This document shows, one piece after another, positions 25,586-35,545 of a stretch of 64,000 nucleotides of DNA. Position 1 is the stretch's first letter; every line of letters starts with the position of its first letter. The notes below the pieces were generated by a model. The model saw nothing but the letters and a program-made list of their open reading frames with translations, searched no databases and was not told the DNA's origin. Source of the DNA: Halolactibacillus halophilus (lineage in GTDB: Bacteria > Bacillota > Bacilli > Bacillales > Amphibacillaceae); contig NZ_FOXC01000001.1 of assembly GCF_900115605.1 (NCBI RefSeq), positions 1-64,000 on the forward strand. The letters run 5' to 3'. The translations under genes were made by a program, and so were the position numbers.

Positions 25586-26698
25586 TTATTCTAAGAAATC
25601 TTTCAAACGTTTACTACGTGATGGATGACGCAATTTACGTAAAGCTTTTGCTTCAATCTGTCTAATCCGTTCACGCGTAACACCAAAGACTTTTCCTACT
25701 TCTTCAAGTGTACGGGTACGGCCATCATCAAGTCCAAAACGCAAACGTAAGACGTTTTCTTCACGATCTGTTAGTGTATCAAGCACATCTTCTAATTGTT
25801 CCTTTAATAATTCATAGGCTGCATGATCGGAAGGTGATGTTGCTTCTTGGTCTTCAATGAAATCACCTAAATGCGAGTCATCTTCTTCACCGATTGGTGT
25901 TTCAAGTGAAACAGGCTCTTGCGCAATTTTCAATATTTCTCTCACCTTTTCAGGAGTTAAATCCATCTCTTCTCCAATTTCTTCTGGTGTTGGTTCACGA
26001 CCAAAGTCTTGTAAGAGTTGACGTTGGATCCTAATCAGTTTGTTAATTGTTTCAACCATATGCACTGGAATACGAATCGTCCGTGCCTGGTCAGCAATTG
26101 CACGTGTGATCGCTTGTCGAATCCACCAAGTAGCATACGTACTAAATTTAAATCCTTTGCGGTGATCGAATTTCTCAACCGCTTTAATCAGACCCATGTT
26201 ACCTTCTTGAATTAAGTCTAAGAATAACATCCCACGACCAACATAACGCTTAGCAATACTGACGACTAACCGTAAGTTTGCTTCTGCTAAACGTTGTTTT
26301 GCCTCTTCATCGCCTTGCTCAATTCGTTCAGCTAAACTAACCTCTTCTTGTGCTGAAAGTAAGTTGACACGACCAATTTCTTTTAAGTACATCCGCACCG
26401 GGTCATTAATTTTAATCCCAATCGGTACACTTAAATCATTGAGGTCGAATTCTTCTTCTTTTTTGATATCTTTTTCATCCGGGTCTTTTTCTGCATCAGA
26501 AATTACATCAATCCCTTGTTCTTGAAGGTGTTCGTAAAATTCATCCATTTGATCGGAGTCAAGCTCAAATATAGCTAAACGCTCAGCGACATCATCATAA
26601 GCAATAACACCCGTTTTCTTTCCAACTTGAATGATTAACTCTTTGGCTTGGTCTAATGTAATTTCTGGTTCATTTTGTTTCGACTTCTTATCTGCCAT
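25586..26698 (-). CDS. sigA: Primary sigma factor SigA (RpoD)
   Basis: Housekeeping sigma factor of RNA polymerase; 370 residues. Regions 1.2 ([11 protein letters not shown]), 2.3-2.4 ([20 protein letters not shown], -10 recognition), 3 and 4.2 ([19 protein letters not shown], -35 recognition) are all present, after a short acidic region 1.1. The ATG at 26698 has GGAGGGGG 9 bases before it. Cotranscribed with dnaG 29 bases upstream, the classic macromolecular synthesis operon without rpsU, which here is at 42.5 kb. Confidence 0.97.
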   Translation of the reverse strand: MADKKSKQNEPEITLDQAKELIIQVGKKTGVIAYDDVAERLAIFELDSDQMDEFYEHLQEQGIDVISDAEKDPDEKDIKKEEEFDLNDLSVPIGIKINDPVRMYLKEIGRVNLLSAQEEVSLAERIEQGDEEAKQRLAEANLRLVVSIAKRYVGRGMLFLDLIQEGNMGLIKAVEKFDHRKGFKFSTYATWWIRQAITRAIADQARTIRIPVHMVETINKLIRIQRQLLQDFGREPTPEEIGEEMDLTPEKVREILKIAQEPVSLETPIGEEDDSHLGDFIEDQEATSPSDHAAYELLKEQLEDVLDTLTDREENVLRLRFGLDDGRTRTLEEVGKVFGVTRERIRQIEAKALRKLRHPSRSKRLKDFLE

Positions 26699-26727
26699 AA
26701 CAGCATCCCCCTCCAACTAACTTTAGC

Positions 26728-28536
26728 CTACTCACGCAATGGCTCTTTTAAACGTTTTTTAATCTTAACAATTTCCATCCCAACTTCTGCTGCCTTGGTA
26801 TAGTCTTTGTCAAGCTCAGCTTGTTTTTGCTGATAAAATAAATCTTTAATAAGTGCCTTGTCTCCTTGTTCACTTTGAATCATATAAACATAATCATTGA
26901 TTTCGTCTTCTGTCACCTCAGGAGAGAGTGACTGCATTGCAAGTTCAATAATCAAATTTTTAATTTCTGGTTCTTCAATCCGCTCAATGAATTGGCTCAC
27001 GTCTGCTGGATGTCCAGTTTCATAATAAGCGTAAAGGTGTGTCACAATCACTTTATGCACATCGACATTAAATGAGGCACCTAAACGGTGCTTCATTCTT
27101 TCGGCAATCGTTGCATCATACAACATATAACTGATAAGTTTTCTTTCAGCATTATAATAAGCGGGATATAACCGCTGCTGTTTTTTTCTCGCATTTTCTT
27201 TAACAATCCGAGGTTTTTGATCGGGCATGATGTGTTGGCGCTTTGACTCAACTTCTCCCATAATCGTATCGATAGAAAGGTTATATTCATCCGCTAACTC
27301 TCTTGCGTAGTGTTCTCTTTCGATCGGCTTAGTGAGCGCTGCAATATAGCGGATGGCTTCATCAATATATTGCATTCTACTTGCCTCAATCGCTGGATCA
27401 TACTGCCGTTTTAAGTAAGTTAAAACGAAACTCATATACGTCGCACTTTGATTGAGTATTTTTCGTTCAAATGCTTCTTTTCCGTTGGCCTTTAAATACC
27501 CATCTGGGTCATCACCATCAGGTATCGAGGCAATACGCGATTCAAGTCCTGCTTTTTTCAATCGCTCAGCTGCTTTAAAAGCAGCTTCAATACCAGCATT
27601 GTCACCGTCATAACAAACAATGACTCCATCAACATAACGCTTTAACAGTTGTGCTTGATGATCGGTAAGAGCTGTACCTAGTGATGCTACACCATGAGTA
27701 ATCCCGTATTGATCCGCGGTAATCACATCCATATACCCTTCAAATAAAATCGCTTGATTTAATTTTTTCATCTCACTGCGGGCTTGATCAAAATTGTATA
27801 ATAAGCGCCCTTTTTGAAACAGTTTTGATTCAGGACTATTGAGATATTTAGGTTCTTCATCACGAATAGTACGTCCGCCAAAACCAACGGTTTTGCCTAA
27901 ATGGTTTCTAATAGGAAACACGACACGTCCTCTAAAACGATCCAACACTTTACCATCTTCAGTCTCTGACAGAACGCCCGTGTGGGCTAAATGATGAAGA
28001 TGAAATGACTTTTTCTCTAGTAATGTCGTGGTGACATCACTTTTATAAGGGGCAAAACCAACACTGAATTTCTTCATTGTCTCTTCGGTTAAACCACGAC
28101 CTGTCAAATAAGCTTTCGCTTCCTCTGCTCCATTGGCGTGTACTAATGAATGATGATAAAACATCGTCAAGAATTCATAAGCGTTTAAACTCTCTTGGTC
28201 CATTTGATTATTTTGTTGGTTCTGTTGACTTGAGATAGACTCAGGTAACACGATCCCACTTCTATTGGCCAAGTATTCAACTGCTTGATAAAAATTAAAG
28301 CCTTCATGTTCCATTAAAAAATTAAACACGTTTCCACCTTTTCCACAACCAAAACAATGAAATATTTGTTTTTCTTGTGTGACCGAAAAGGACGGTGTGT
28401 TCTCACCATGAAAAGGACAAAGACCAAAGTGATTTCGTCCTTTCTTTTTCAGTGAGACGTGTTCACCAATAACGTCAACAATATCATTTGCTTTTCTTAC
28501 CTCTTCAATTAATTGTTCAGGAATTTGACCTGCCAT
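26728..28536 (-). CDS. dnaG: DNA primase DnaG
   Basis: Makes RNA primers at the replication fork. 602 residues: N-terminal zinc finger (CPFHGE, then HCFGCG), TOPRIM core with EGYMDVI and CYDGDNAG, and a C-terminal helicase-binding domain. ATG at 28536 is preferred over a GTG at 28551, as it starts MAGQIPEQ and has GGTGA 8 bases before. Followed by sigA. Confidence 0.95.
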   Translation of the reverse strand: MAGQIPEQLIEEVRKANDIVDVIGEHVSLKKKGRNHFGLCPFHGENTPSFSVTQEKQIFHCFGCGKGGNVFNFLMEHEGFNFYQAVEYLANRSGIVLPESISSQQNQQNNQMDQESLNAYEFLTMFYHHSLVHANGAEEAKAYLTGRGLTEETMKKFSVGFAPYKSDVTTTLLEKKSFHLHHLAHTGVLSETEDGKVLDRFRGRVVFPIRNHLGKTVGFGGRTIRDEEPKYLNSPESKLFQKGRLLYNFDQARSEMKKLNQAILFEGYMDVITADQYGITHGVASLGTALTDHQAQLLKRYVDGVIVCYDGDNAGIEAAFKAAERLKKAGLESRIASIPDGDDPDGYLKANGKEAFERKILNQSATYMSFVLTYLKRQYDPAIEASRMQYIDEAIRYIAALTKPIEREHYARELADEYNLSIDTIMGEVESKRQHIMPDQKPRIVKENARKKQQRLYPAYYNAERKLISYMLYDATIAERMKHRLGASFNVDVHKVIVTHLYAYYETGHPADVSQFIERIEEPEIKNLIIELAMQSLSPEVTEDEINDYVYMIQSEQGDKALIKDLFYQQKQAELDKDYTKAAEVGMEIVKIKKRLKEPLRE

Positions 28537-28551
28537 TAATATCACCAACAC

Positions 28552-28833
28552 TCAATTTTTAGATAAAATCAAAAATCCCTTCAAGATTCGACATCAAGAA
28601 GAAAAAAAACGAAATCATCCCATGATAGTATTACTTTACCTTAAATACTCGCGTATTAAACGTCTTTCAATGTATTCCGCGATCAAATACATTTCTTTTA
28701 TGACTTATTCTTTGTGTAAGTTAAAAAATCCTGCCTAAAAATTAAAAAAGTTTAAAAACAGACAAGTTTTTTACGCAAATATTAATTATAATATAAATAA
28801 ACAAAAACATCAAAACATATATTACTAAATAGT
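28552..28833. other. Intergenic stretch between dnaG and ppsR
   Basis: No gene seen; yqxD/antE found near here in B. subtilis are missing. A weak promoter for dnaG may be read leftward as TTGAAG (28584-28579), 17 bases, TAAAAA (28561-28556). The remainder is very AT-rich. Confidence 0.45.
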
Positions 28834-28834
28834 A

Positions 28835-28875
28835 AAATCCTTTTTGTTAATGTTCACCATCAACAAAAAGGATTT
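28835..28875 (-). terminator. Terminator of the glyQ-glyS-ppsR operon
   Basis: Perfect 14-bp stem AAATCCTTTTTGTT/AACAAAAAGGATTT (28835-28848, 28862-28875), followed leftward by a short T run. Confidence 0.75.
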
Positions 28876-28883
28876 CACTTATG

Positions 28884-29690
28884 TTACCCTAACATTTGCA
28901 ACTGCAAGATAATATTCGCTGTTTCTTCGACTGCTTTATAGGACACATCAATCACCGGACAATTGAGGCGTTCAACAAGCCAGTCAAAATATTTAAGTTC
29001 TTGTTCAATTCGGTTCGTTGTCGCATAATTGGCATTTGGCTTTAAGCCGAGTGCTTTTAAACGTTCTTTTCTGATATCGTTCAATTTTTTAGAATTTATT
29101 TTAAGGCCGATGCACTTGCTTGGATCGACTTCAAATAATTGTTTGGGCGGGTCAACTTCAGGCACGATCGGCACATTAGCAACTTTAAAGCTCTTTAAAG
29201 CTAAATATTGGCTTAAAGGTGTTTTAGACGTGCGAGAAATACCGACAAGGACAATATCTGCTTTTTCAATCCCTCTAGGGTCTCGTCCATCATCATATTT
29301 TACCGCGAATTCGATGGCTTCGATGCGCTTAAAGTAAGCTTCATCTAATTGATGACTAAGTCCTGGTTTGACTCGGGGCTTTTTTTCGAACATCCGTTCC
29401 ATCGAATCTAGTATCGGCCCTAAGATATCAATCGCTTCTATATCTAATTCCCGGGCGCGCTGACTGATAAATTCACGTAAGTCAGGGTCAACCAACGTGT
29501 AACCAACAATGGCTCTGTCTCTTGCAACTGTCATAAGCACATGATTGATTTTTTCTCTCCCATCGACATAAGGCTCTCTTACTAACTCATATTCATGATG
29601 GTCACCAAACTGCAACAGTGCTGATTTGATAACTTTTTCAGCTGTTTCACCGAGTGAATCTGATACTAAGTAAATCACAGGTTTAACCAT
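28884..29690 (-). CDS. ppsR: Pyruvate, phosphate dikinase regulatory protein family (PpsR/YqfL)
   Basis: Bifunctional ADP-dependent kinase and Pi-dependent phosphorylase family that switches pyruvate phosphate dikinase or PEP synthase by phosphorylating a Thr. 268 residues with the N-terminal SDSLGETAE and the P-loop GISRTSKTPLS (about 150-160). B. subtilis has the same gene (yqfL) after glyS; its neighbour ccpN is absent here. The target enzyme is not in the window. GAGGTG precedes the ATG; it is the third gene of the T-box-controlled glyQS operon. Confidence 0.88.
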   Translation of the reverse strand: MVKPVIYLVSDSLGETAEKVIKSALLQFGDHHEYELVREPYVDGREKINHVLMTVARDRAIVGYTLVDPDLREFISQRARELDIEAIDILGPILDSMERMFEKKPRVKPGLSHQLDEAYFKRIEAIEFAVKYDDGRDPRGIEKADIVLVGISRTSKTPLSQYLALKSFKVANVPIVPEVDPPKQLFEVDPSKCIGLKINSKKLNDIRKERLKALGLKPNANYATTNRIEQELKYFDWLVERLNCPVIDVSYKAVEETANIILQLQMLG

Positions 29691-29709
29691 GTTATCACCT
29701 CAAACTTTT

Positions 29710-31797
29710 TTAAAATTGTTGTTTCCATTCGATTTGGGTAAAATCACCGATTAAGTCGACGAGTTGTTTGACCTGATTTAGTAAAGCCAAACGGTTATTT
29801 TTTACTTTCTCATTTTCAACCATAACCATTGTCTCATCAAAGAAACGATTGATCGCTGGTGTAAGAGCTTCTAATTCTGATAAGGCTTCTTGATAAGCTT
29901 CTTCTGATATCCGGGCCTCATAGGCTGCTCTAACTTCTAAAAGTGTTTGATACAAGGCTGTTTCCGATTCATTCTCAAAAAGATGCGCCTCAACTTCTGT
30001 TGTTGTTGCTTTGTTCGCCAAATTCATTGAGCGCACAAGTGCTTCTTCGGTTTGTTTAAAACTTTCATCTTTTCGTTTTTCTTCTAATAACTCGGCCTTA
30101 ATAAAGAGTTGATGTAATTGACCGAGCCCTCTATGTGTAACAGCTTCTACAACATCACGTTCGATGCCACGTTCTTTTGCTAAGAAACTCACTCGCGCCC
30201 GGAAAAAGTCTGTCACATTCTGATTGACCACTTGATAATCATCCACTTCGATACTGGTTGTTTCATAGTGACTGATAATCAGGTCTAATAGATTTTCAAA
30301 GGATAAAGACCAACCAAAACGTTCTAAAATTTGAACAACACCCATAGCTTGTCGACGTAAGGCATAAGGGTCTTGTGAGCCCGTTGGCATTAAGCCAACC
30401 GCGATACAACCAACAATGGTATCCATTTTATCGGAGACACTAAGGATTTGACCAACAGTTGATGCAGGTAAATCATCATGAGCGTGTCGTGGCATGTATT
30501 GTTCATTCAAAGCGATACTAACGGCGTCACTCTCACCTTTTAGGCGGGCATACTTTTCTCCCATAACCCCTTGCAAGTTCGTAAACTCATTGACCATCTG
30601 AGTCACTAAATCAAATTTGCTAATTTCAGCAGCACGACGAACATCCTTCACGACAGGTTGATCGAGTTGTAAAGCAATCGCCACACTTTGACTGATGGCT
30701 TCCACACGTTCAACTTTATCATGCAACGTACCTAATTTTTCTTGGAAAACCATGCGTGTTAATTTTTCATTATTTGCTTCAATCGATTGTTTTTGATCCT
30801 CTTCATAAAAGAAGACCGCATCTTTTAATCGTGCATTTAATACTTTTTCATTTCCGCGCTTTACCGTATCAATATGATCACGATTACCGTTTCGAACAGC
30901 AATGAAGTAAGGCAATAATGTCTGATCGGTTTGTCTGACCGGGAAGTAGCGTTGGTGTTCTTTCATTGAGGTAATAAGCGCCTCTTCAGGTACATCTAAG
31001 AAATCTTGGCTAAACTCTCCGAAGAAGACGGTTGGGTATTCCACGAGGTGAGTGACCTCTTCTAGTAAGTCTTCATCGATTGGTACGACGAAATCTTGTT
31101 CAGTCTCAAGTGCTTTAATTTGCTCAACAATCATTGACTGTCTTTTATTTGCATCAGCAATCACATATTCTTCTTTTAATGCTGCCTCGTATGCTAAAGC
31201 ATCCTTAACTGTAATCGTTTGACCAAGGAAGCGATGTCCTCTTGTTTCATTGCCTGATGTGACACCTTCTATTTCAAATGGAATCACTTCAGCATCATTT
31301 AACGCAAGGATCCATTTAATCGGACGAATAAACCGTAGCGAACGATTACCCCAGCGCATGTTCTTAGGGAAATTTAGTGATAAAACAACGTCTTTAAAAG
31401 CTGGTAAGATAGCTGTCGCCAATTTTCCTTCAATATATTTTTCAACAAAAATATAGTCATGACCGTCAACTGTTTTCACAACAATATCATCAACTGTTTT
31501 GCCTTGCCCTTTGCAAAAACCAATGGCTGCTTTTGACCATTCACCGGCTTGGTCTTTTGCGATTTGTAATTTGGGTCCACGCACTTCCTCATTAAGGTCA
31601 GGTTGTTTGGACTCAAGGTTATGAATAAGGACCGCAAAGCGTCTCGGTGTTATAAACGTATCAATCTCACTATAAGCTAAACGTGAAGCTTCCAGCCACG
31701 CCTTTGTTTTTTCAGTTAATTGTTTTTCTGTATCTGAAAGGAACCGTGCTGGCATTTCTTCTAAACCAATTTCGAATAAAACATTACTTGTTGTCAT
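29710..31797 (-). CDS. glyS: Glycyl-tRNA synthetase beta subunit
   Basis: Beta subunit of the alpha2beta2 bacterial glycyl-tRNA synthetase; carries tRNA-binding and HD-like domains. 695 residues starting with [14 protein letters not shown], with RGPK and HRFLG segments and a C-terminal DALR-like domain. GAGGAGGG precedes the ATG, which overlaps the glyQ end by 14 bases. Confidence 0.96.
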   Translation of the reverse strand: MTTSNVLFEIGLEEMPARFLSDTEKQLTEKTKAWLEASRLAYSEIDTFITPRRFAVLIHNLESKQPDLNEEVRGPKLQIAKDQAGEWSKAAIGFCKGQGKTVDDIVVKTVDGHDYIFVEKYIEGKLATAILPAFKDVVLSLNFPKNMRWGNRSLRFIRPIKWILALNDAEVIPFEIEGVTSGNETRGHRFLGQTITVKDALAYEAALKEEYVIADANKRQSMIVEQIKALETEQDFVVPIDEDLLEEVTHLVEYPTVFFGEFSQDFLDVPEEALITSMKEHQRYFPVRQTDQTLLPYFIAVRNGNRDHIDTVKRGNEKVLNARLKDAVFFYEEDQKQSIEANNEKLTRMVFQEKLGTLHDKVERVEAISQSVAIALQLDQPVVKDVRRAAEISKFDLVTQMVNEFTNLQGVMGEKYARLKGESDAVSIALNEQYMPRHAHDDLPASTVGQILSVSDKMDTIVGCIAVGLMPTGSQDPYALRRQAMGVVQILERFGWSLSFENLLDLIISHYETTSIEVDDYQVVNQNVTDFFRARVSFLAKERGIERDVVEAVTHRGLGQLHQLFIKAELLEEKRKDESFKQTEEALVRSMNLANKATTTEVEAHLFENESETALYQTLLEVRAAYEARISEEAYQEALSELEALTPAINRFFDETMVMVENEKVKNNRLALLNQVKQLVDLIGDFTQIEWKQQF

Positions 31798-32674
31798 GAG
31801 AGCCCTCCTCTTTTAACAGCGGGAAGCCTAATGCTTCTCGTTTTTCTACATATAATTTTGCTATTTCACGCGCTAAGTTTCTTACCCGTCCAATATAACC
31901 GGTTCTTTCCGTCACAGAAATAACCCCACGTGCATCTAGTAAGTTAAAGGTATGAGAACACTTTAAGACATAATCATAGGCTGGGAAGACGAGTGCCTTT
32001 TCCATCGCACGCTTAGCTTCTTGTTCATATTGGTTAAACAGGTTAAACAACAAGTCTGTGTCTGACGCTTCAAAAGTATAGGTAGAATGTTCAAATTCTG
32101 GTTGATAGAAAATATCACTTACTGTAACGCCTTCTGTCCAGGTTAAATCAAAGACATTTTCTTTGTCTTGGATATATGATGCTAAACGCTCGATTCCGTA
32201 AGTAATCTCAACTGCAACTGGCTTAGCTTCAAGGCCACCAATTTGTTGGAAATATGTGAATTGGGTGATTTCCATCCCATCTAGCCACACTTCCCATCCA
32301 AGACCGGCCGCACCGAGGGTTGGATTTTCCCAGTTATCTTCAACGAAGCGGATATCATGTTCTAACGGATTAATGCCTAATTTCTTTAATGAATCTAAGT
32401 ATAGTTCTTGAATATTATCTGGTGATGGTTTCATGATTACCTGAAACTGATGGTGTTGATACAAACGATTAGGGTTATCACCATAACGACCATCAGCTGG
32501 ACGACGTGATGGTTCTACATAGGCCACATTCCAAGGCTCCGGACCTAAACTTCTCAGTAAGGTCATCGGCGACATCGTACCGGCCCCTTTTTCTGTATCA
32601 TAGGCTTGCATTAAAATACAGCCTTCATCTGACCAATGCTTTTGTAATGTTAAAATCATATCTTGAATATGCAT
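31784..32674 (-). CDS. glyQ: Glycyl-tRNA synthetase alpha subunit
   Basis: Catalytic subunit that charges tRNA-Gly. 296 residues with [20 protein letters not shown] near residues 37-56 and YYQ-type class II core segments ([26 protein letters not shown] with E/N change). Ribosome binding site AAAGGAGG. First gene of the operon and directly behind a T-box riboswitch. Confidence 0.96.
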   Translation of the reverse strand: MHIQDMILTLQKHWSDEGCILMQAYDTEKGAGTMSPMTLLRSLGPEPWNVAYVEPSRRPADGRYGDNPNRLYQHHQFQVIMKPSPDNIQELYLDSLKKLGINPLEHDIRFVEDNWENPTLGAAGLGWEVWLDGMEITQFTYFQQIGGLEAKPVAVEITYGIERLASYIQDKENVFDLTWTEGVTVSDIFYQPEFEHSTYTFEASDTDLLFNLFNQYEQEAKRAMEKALVFPAYDYVLKCSHTFNLLDARGVISVTERTGYIGRVRNLAREIAKLYVEKREALGFPLLKEEGSHDNK

Positions 32675-32746
32675 GCAATTGTCCTCCTTTTTTTGAATCC
32701 TTCATTCTTTACATGATTGGTGTCGCTAGCTTCTTTCAGTACCACA

Positions 32747-32971
32747 TAAAAAATCCCGTCCCTATGCTTCAATCATTGATCGAAACATAGGGACGGGATT
32801 TCCGCGGTTCCACCCTATTTACTAAAGCTCGCTTTAGTCACTTTTTGTGAATAATTTGCTCAAGAGTGCCTTCAAACAAGGACGATTATTTGGCTTTCAC
32901 TATCCCAAATTCGCTACAAAAACCGTTCGCTTATTCTACTCTTCTCTTTCATCGCTTATAAAGATAATCTA
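32747..32971 (-). promoter_or_regulatory. T-box riboswitch, glycine type, controlling glyQS
   Basis: The T-box sequence AGGGTGGAACCGCGG is exact at 32816-32802. Upstream, AAGAGTAGA and GAAGGCACTCTT form the specifier loop on a CTCTT/AAGAG stem, with specifier codon GGC (glycine) at 32870-32868. Downstream is a strong terminator: CATAGGGACGGGATTT/AAATCCCGTCCCTATG (32786-32801, 32751-32766) with a T run. Uncharged tRNA-Gly should favour the antiterminator and switch on glyQ-glyS-ppsR. Confidence 0.95.
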
Positions 32972-32977
32972 GTTAAA

Positions 32978-33006
32978 ATCTTAATGAAACAACAGCCGTT
33001 TGTCAA
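32978..33006 (-). promoter_or_regulatory. Promoter of the T-box glyQS operon
   Basis: Read leftward: TTGACA (33006-33001), 17 bases, TAAGAT (32983-32978). The -35 box begins 3 bases after the recO stop codon. Confidence 0.85.
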
Positions 33007-33009
33007 GCA

Positions 33010-33753
33010 CTACTTTAATGCATCCAACTGATCTAAAAATCGACGCGATTTTAAAAACACACCTGAATGGTGTTCAAAGTATTCCTTGAGCACGTTATTA
33101 ATTAACTGTTTGTTTTCTGGTTTTACTGAAATATTCTCAACCCGGTTCACATCGACTTCTAAAAAAAGACGCATCAATTTAATCACTTGCGGATTTAAAG
33201 CGAAGCTATAAGCGTCACGCTTACCGCACGCTTGACAAAGCGCTCCACCATCACCAATTGAAAAGTGCGTCAAGTTCTCAGTTGTCCCGCAGGACTGACA
33301 GTGATCTAAGATTGGCTTTATACCCAACAATGGATAAAGCTTCATTTCGTACATCATCGTCACGACTTCTGGATCTTTATCTTGTTCAATCGCTGTTAGT
33401 GTCTTCAGGAGTTGATCGTAAATAAAGGGTAAGGGTGTGCGTTCATCTAACACACGGTATGTCAGCTCGGTCATGTAACTCGCATAGGCCGTTTTAAATA
33501 AATCTTCTCTTATCTTCCGAAAAGAATGAATCACATCGCCTTGCTGGAGGGTACCTAAGCCTTTACCTACTCTTAGTAAAAAGTCACCTTGAATGAACAT
33601 TTGTGAAATAGCACCGTTTCTACTTTTCGGTTTTTTCGCTCCTTGTGCAATCACGGCAATTTTACCGAATCGTTTCGTCATCAAGGTAACAATTTTGTGT
33701 GTTTCTTTATAATCAAACGTTCGAATAACAATTGCTTCTGTTTTTTCAAACAT
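33010..33753 (-). CDS. recO: DNA repair protein RecO
   Basis: Loads RecA with RecR in recombinational repair. 247 residues: N-terminal OB fold (EAIVIRTFDYKETHKIV) and a four-cysteine zinc finger (CQSCGTT, then CQACGK; about residues 154-178). Follows era by 29 bases in the same direction. Confidence 0.94.
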   Translation of the reverse strand: MFEKTEAIVIRTFDYKETHKIVTLMTKRFGKIAVIAQGAKKPKSRNGAISQMFIQGDFLLRVGKGLGTLQQGDVIHSFRKIREDLFKTAYASYMTELTYRVLDERTPLPFIYDQLLKTLTAIEQDKDPEVVTMMYEMKLYPLLGIKPILDHCQSCGTTENLTHFSIGDGGALCQACGKRDAYSFALNPQVIKLMRLFLEVDVNRVENISVKPENKQLINNVLKEYFEHHSGVFLKSRRFLDQLDALK

Positions 33754-33782
33754 GAAAACCGTCCCCTACCCTTAAATTTACC

Positions 33783-34691
33783 TTAACGATAATTTTCTGG
33801 ATCAAATCCAAATTCACTTAAATAGCGCTCTTGATTACGCCAATCTTTTTTCACTTTCACCCAAAGTTCTAAATACACTTTATTACCAAGCAAACGTTCG
33901 ATATCACGCCGAGCTTGGTGACCGATTTTTTTCAACATTGTGCCTTGTTTCCCAATCACAATTCCTTTTTGTGTCGAGCGTTCCACTATAATCGTTGCCT
34001 GAACAAGTACTTTTTCATCCGGGTTTTTCTCGATTTTTTCAACGACGACCGCAATCGAATGCGGGACTTCTTCACGGGTATGATGCAAAACTTTCTCACG
34101 AATGAGTTCACCAATAATAAACCGTTCAGGATGGTCAGTCACTTGGTCTTTCGGATAATACTGTGGTCCCTCTTCTAGTTGGTCGGTTAAAACCGCTAAT
34201 AAATGATCAACATTGTTGCCTTCCAGTGCTGAAATCGGAACAATTTCTTTAAAATCATATTTATCCTTATATTGCGTAATTAGCTTAAACAAGTCATCTG
34301 GATGAATCCGATCAATTTTATTGATGATCAAGTAAACAGGCTTTTTCACAGACGCTAAGCGGTCAATAATATACTGGTCTCCGCGACCAAAGCCTTCTTC
34401 TGCATTGATCATAAACATGACCGCATCGACTTCGTTTAGGGTGTTTTCAGCAAGTTTGACCATAAAGTCACCTAAACGGTGCTTAGGCTTATGAATCCCT
34501 GGTGTGTCAATAAACACAAGCTGAGCATCGTCAGTCGTGAGTACCCCTTGAATTGTATTTCTTGTTGTTTGTGCTTTATCACTCATAATAGCAATTTTTT
34601 GTCCTATTACACGGTTCAAGAAGGTTGATTTCCCTACGTTTGGTCGACCGATGATTGTAATAAAACCTGATTTAAATAATTGATTTGTCAT
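33783..34691 (-). CDS. era: GTPase Era
   Basis: Essential GTPase that binds 16S rRNA and assists 30S maturation. 302 residues: G1 [10 protein letters not shown]2 TTRNTIQG, G3 DTPGIHKP, G4 NKIDR, and a C-terminal KH domain with [20 protein letters not shown] before the ATG. cdd, which separates era and dgkA in B. subtilis, is absent. Confidence 0.97.
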   Translation of the reverse strand: MTNQLFKSGFITIIGRPNVGKSTFLNRVIGQKIAIMSDKAQTTRNTIQGVLTTDDAQLVFIDTPGIHKPKHRLGDFMVKLAENTLNEVDAVMFMINAEEGFGRGDQYIIDRLASVKKPVYLIINKIDRIHPDDLFKLITQYKDKYDFKEIVPISALEGNNVDHLLAVLTDQLEEGPQYYPKDQVTDHPERFIIGELIREKVLHHTREEVPHSIAVVVEKIEKNPDEKVLVQATIIVERSTQKGIVIGKQGTMLKKIGHQARRDIERLLGNKVYLELWVKVKKDWRNQERYLSEFGFDPENYR

Positions 34692-34714
34692 ATATGTTCC
34701 CCCATGTCATGTTG

Positions 34715-35095
34715 TTACAAAAATAGTGCAAGTAATTTAGGAATAAAAATAATCGAGCCAATCACGAGCGCAATACCACTCGCTACTAATACCCCACCAG
34801 CGGTTAAATCTTTAATGATACCCACTTTTGGATGCCATTCAGGCGCTAAATAGTCCAGCAACATTTCAACGGCTGTATTAAATACTTCCGAAGAGAGCAC
34901 GAGGCCAAAAGTTAAAAACAATAAGACCCACTCTGTGAAGCTCACGCGAAAAACAAAACCTAAAATGATGACACTCACTGTGAATAAGATATGAACCCGC
35001 ATATTGATTTCATTTTTAAACGCGAATATTAGACCATTAATGGCATATTTCAATCCAATTGTTTTTTGTTTAATCTCTTGATAATCCGAAGCCAT
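34715..35095 (-). CDS. dgkA: Undecaprenol/diacylglycerol kinase family protein
   Basis: Small integral membrane kinase; in Gram-positive bacteria it phosphorylates undecaprenol to recycle the wall lipid carrier. 126 residues with three membrane helices (about 32-50, 57-75, 98-120) and the active-site motif [14 protein letters not shown]. It starts 26 bases inside ybeY, with GAGGAAC as ribosome binding site. Confidence 0.92.
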   Translation of the reverse strand: MASDYQEIKQKTIGLKYAINGLIFAFKNEINMRVHILFTVSVIILGFVFRVSFTEWVLLFLTFGLVLSSEVFNTAVEMLLDYLAPEWHPKVGIIKDLTAGGVLVASGIALVIGSIIFIPKLLALFL

Positions 35096-35540
35096 TAAGC
35101 AGTTCCTCTTGTTTTTTATTCATTACTTTTTCATCTTCGGGTTCAATGTGATCATAACCAAGTAAATGCAAGAACCCGTGTAAGGCTAAAAATCCAAGTT
35201 CTCGCTCAAAACTGTGTTCGTATCGCTCAGCTTGTTCTTTCGTTCGGTCAACCGAAATAATAATGTCACCCAGTACTTCTGGCATGCCGGGCAACGGTTC
35301 GATAGGATAACCATCGTCAGTTTCCTCAAGTAATGCAAATGATATCACATCGGTCGGTTGATCTTTGTCTCGAAAATCACGATTGAGTTCTTGAATTCGA
35401 GCATCGTCAACAAAGGTCACCGATAATTCAGCAAAGTCGGATACCTGTTCTTCCTTTGCGGCATAGTGAAGCAGTTCATCAACGAGCAACATGTATGTGT
35501 CTAATACCTCGTCTGTATCATTCAGATAGTCTATTAACAT
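35070..35540 (-). CDS. ybeY: Endoribonuclease YbeY
   Basis: Single-strand endoribonuclease involved in 16S rRNA maturation and ribosome quality control. 156 residues with the three-histidine zinc motif [11 protein letters not shown] near the C-terminus and [10 protein letters not shown] in the middle. The ATG at 35540 is preferred: AAAGGATG lies about 9 bases before it, inside the end of pgpH; the ATG at 35549 overlaps that site. Confidence 0.94.
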   Translation of the reverse strand: MLIDYLNDTDEVLDTYMLLVDELLHYAAKEEQVSDFAELSVTFVDDARIQELNRDFRDKDQPTDVISFALLEETDDGYPIEPLPGMPEVLGDIIISVDRTKEQAERYEHSFERELGFLALHGFLHLLGYDHIEPEDEKVMNKKQEELLNGFGLSRD

Positions 35541-35545
35541 AGGGC

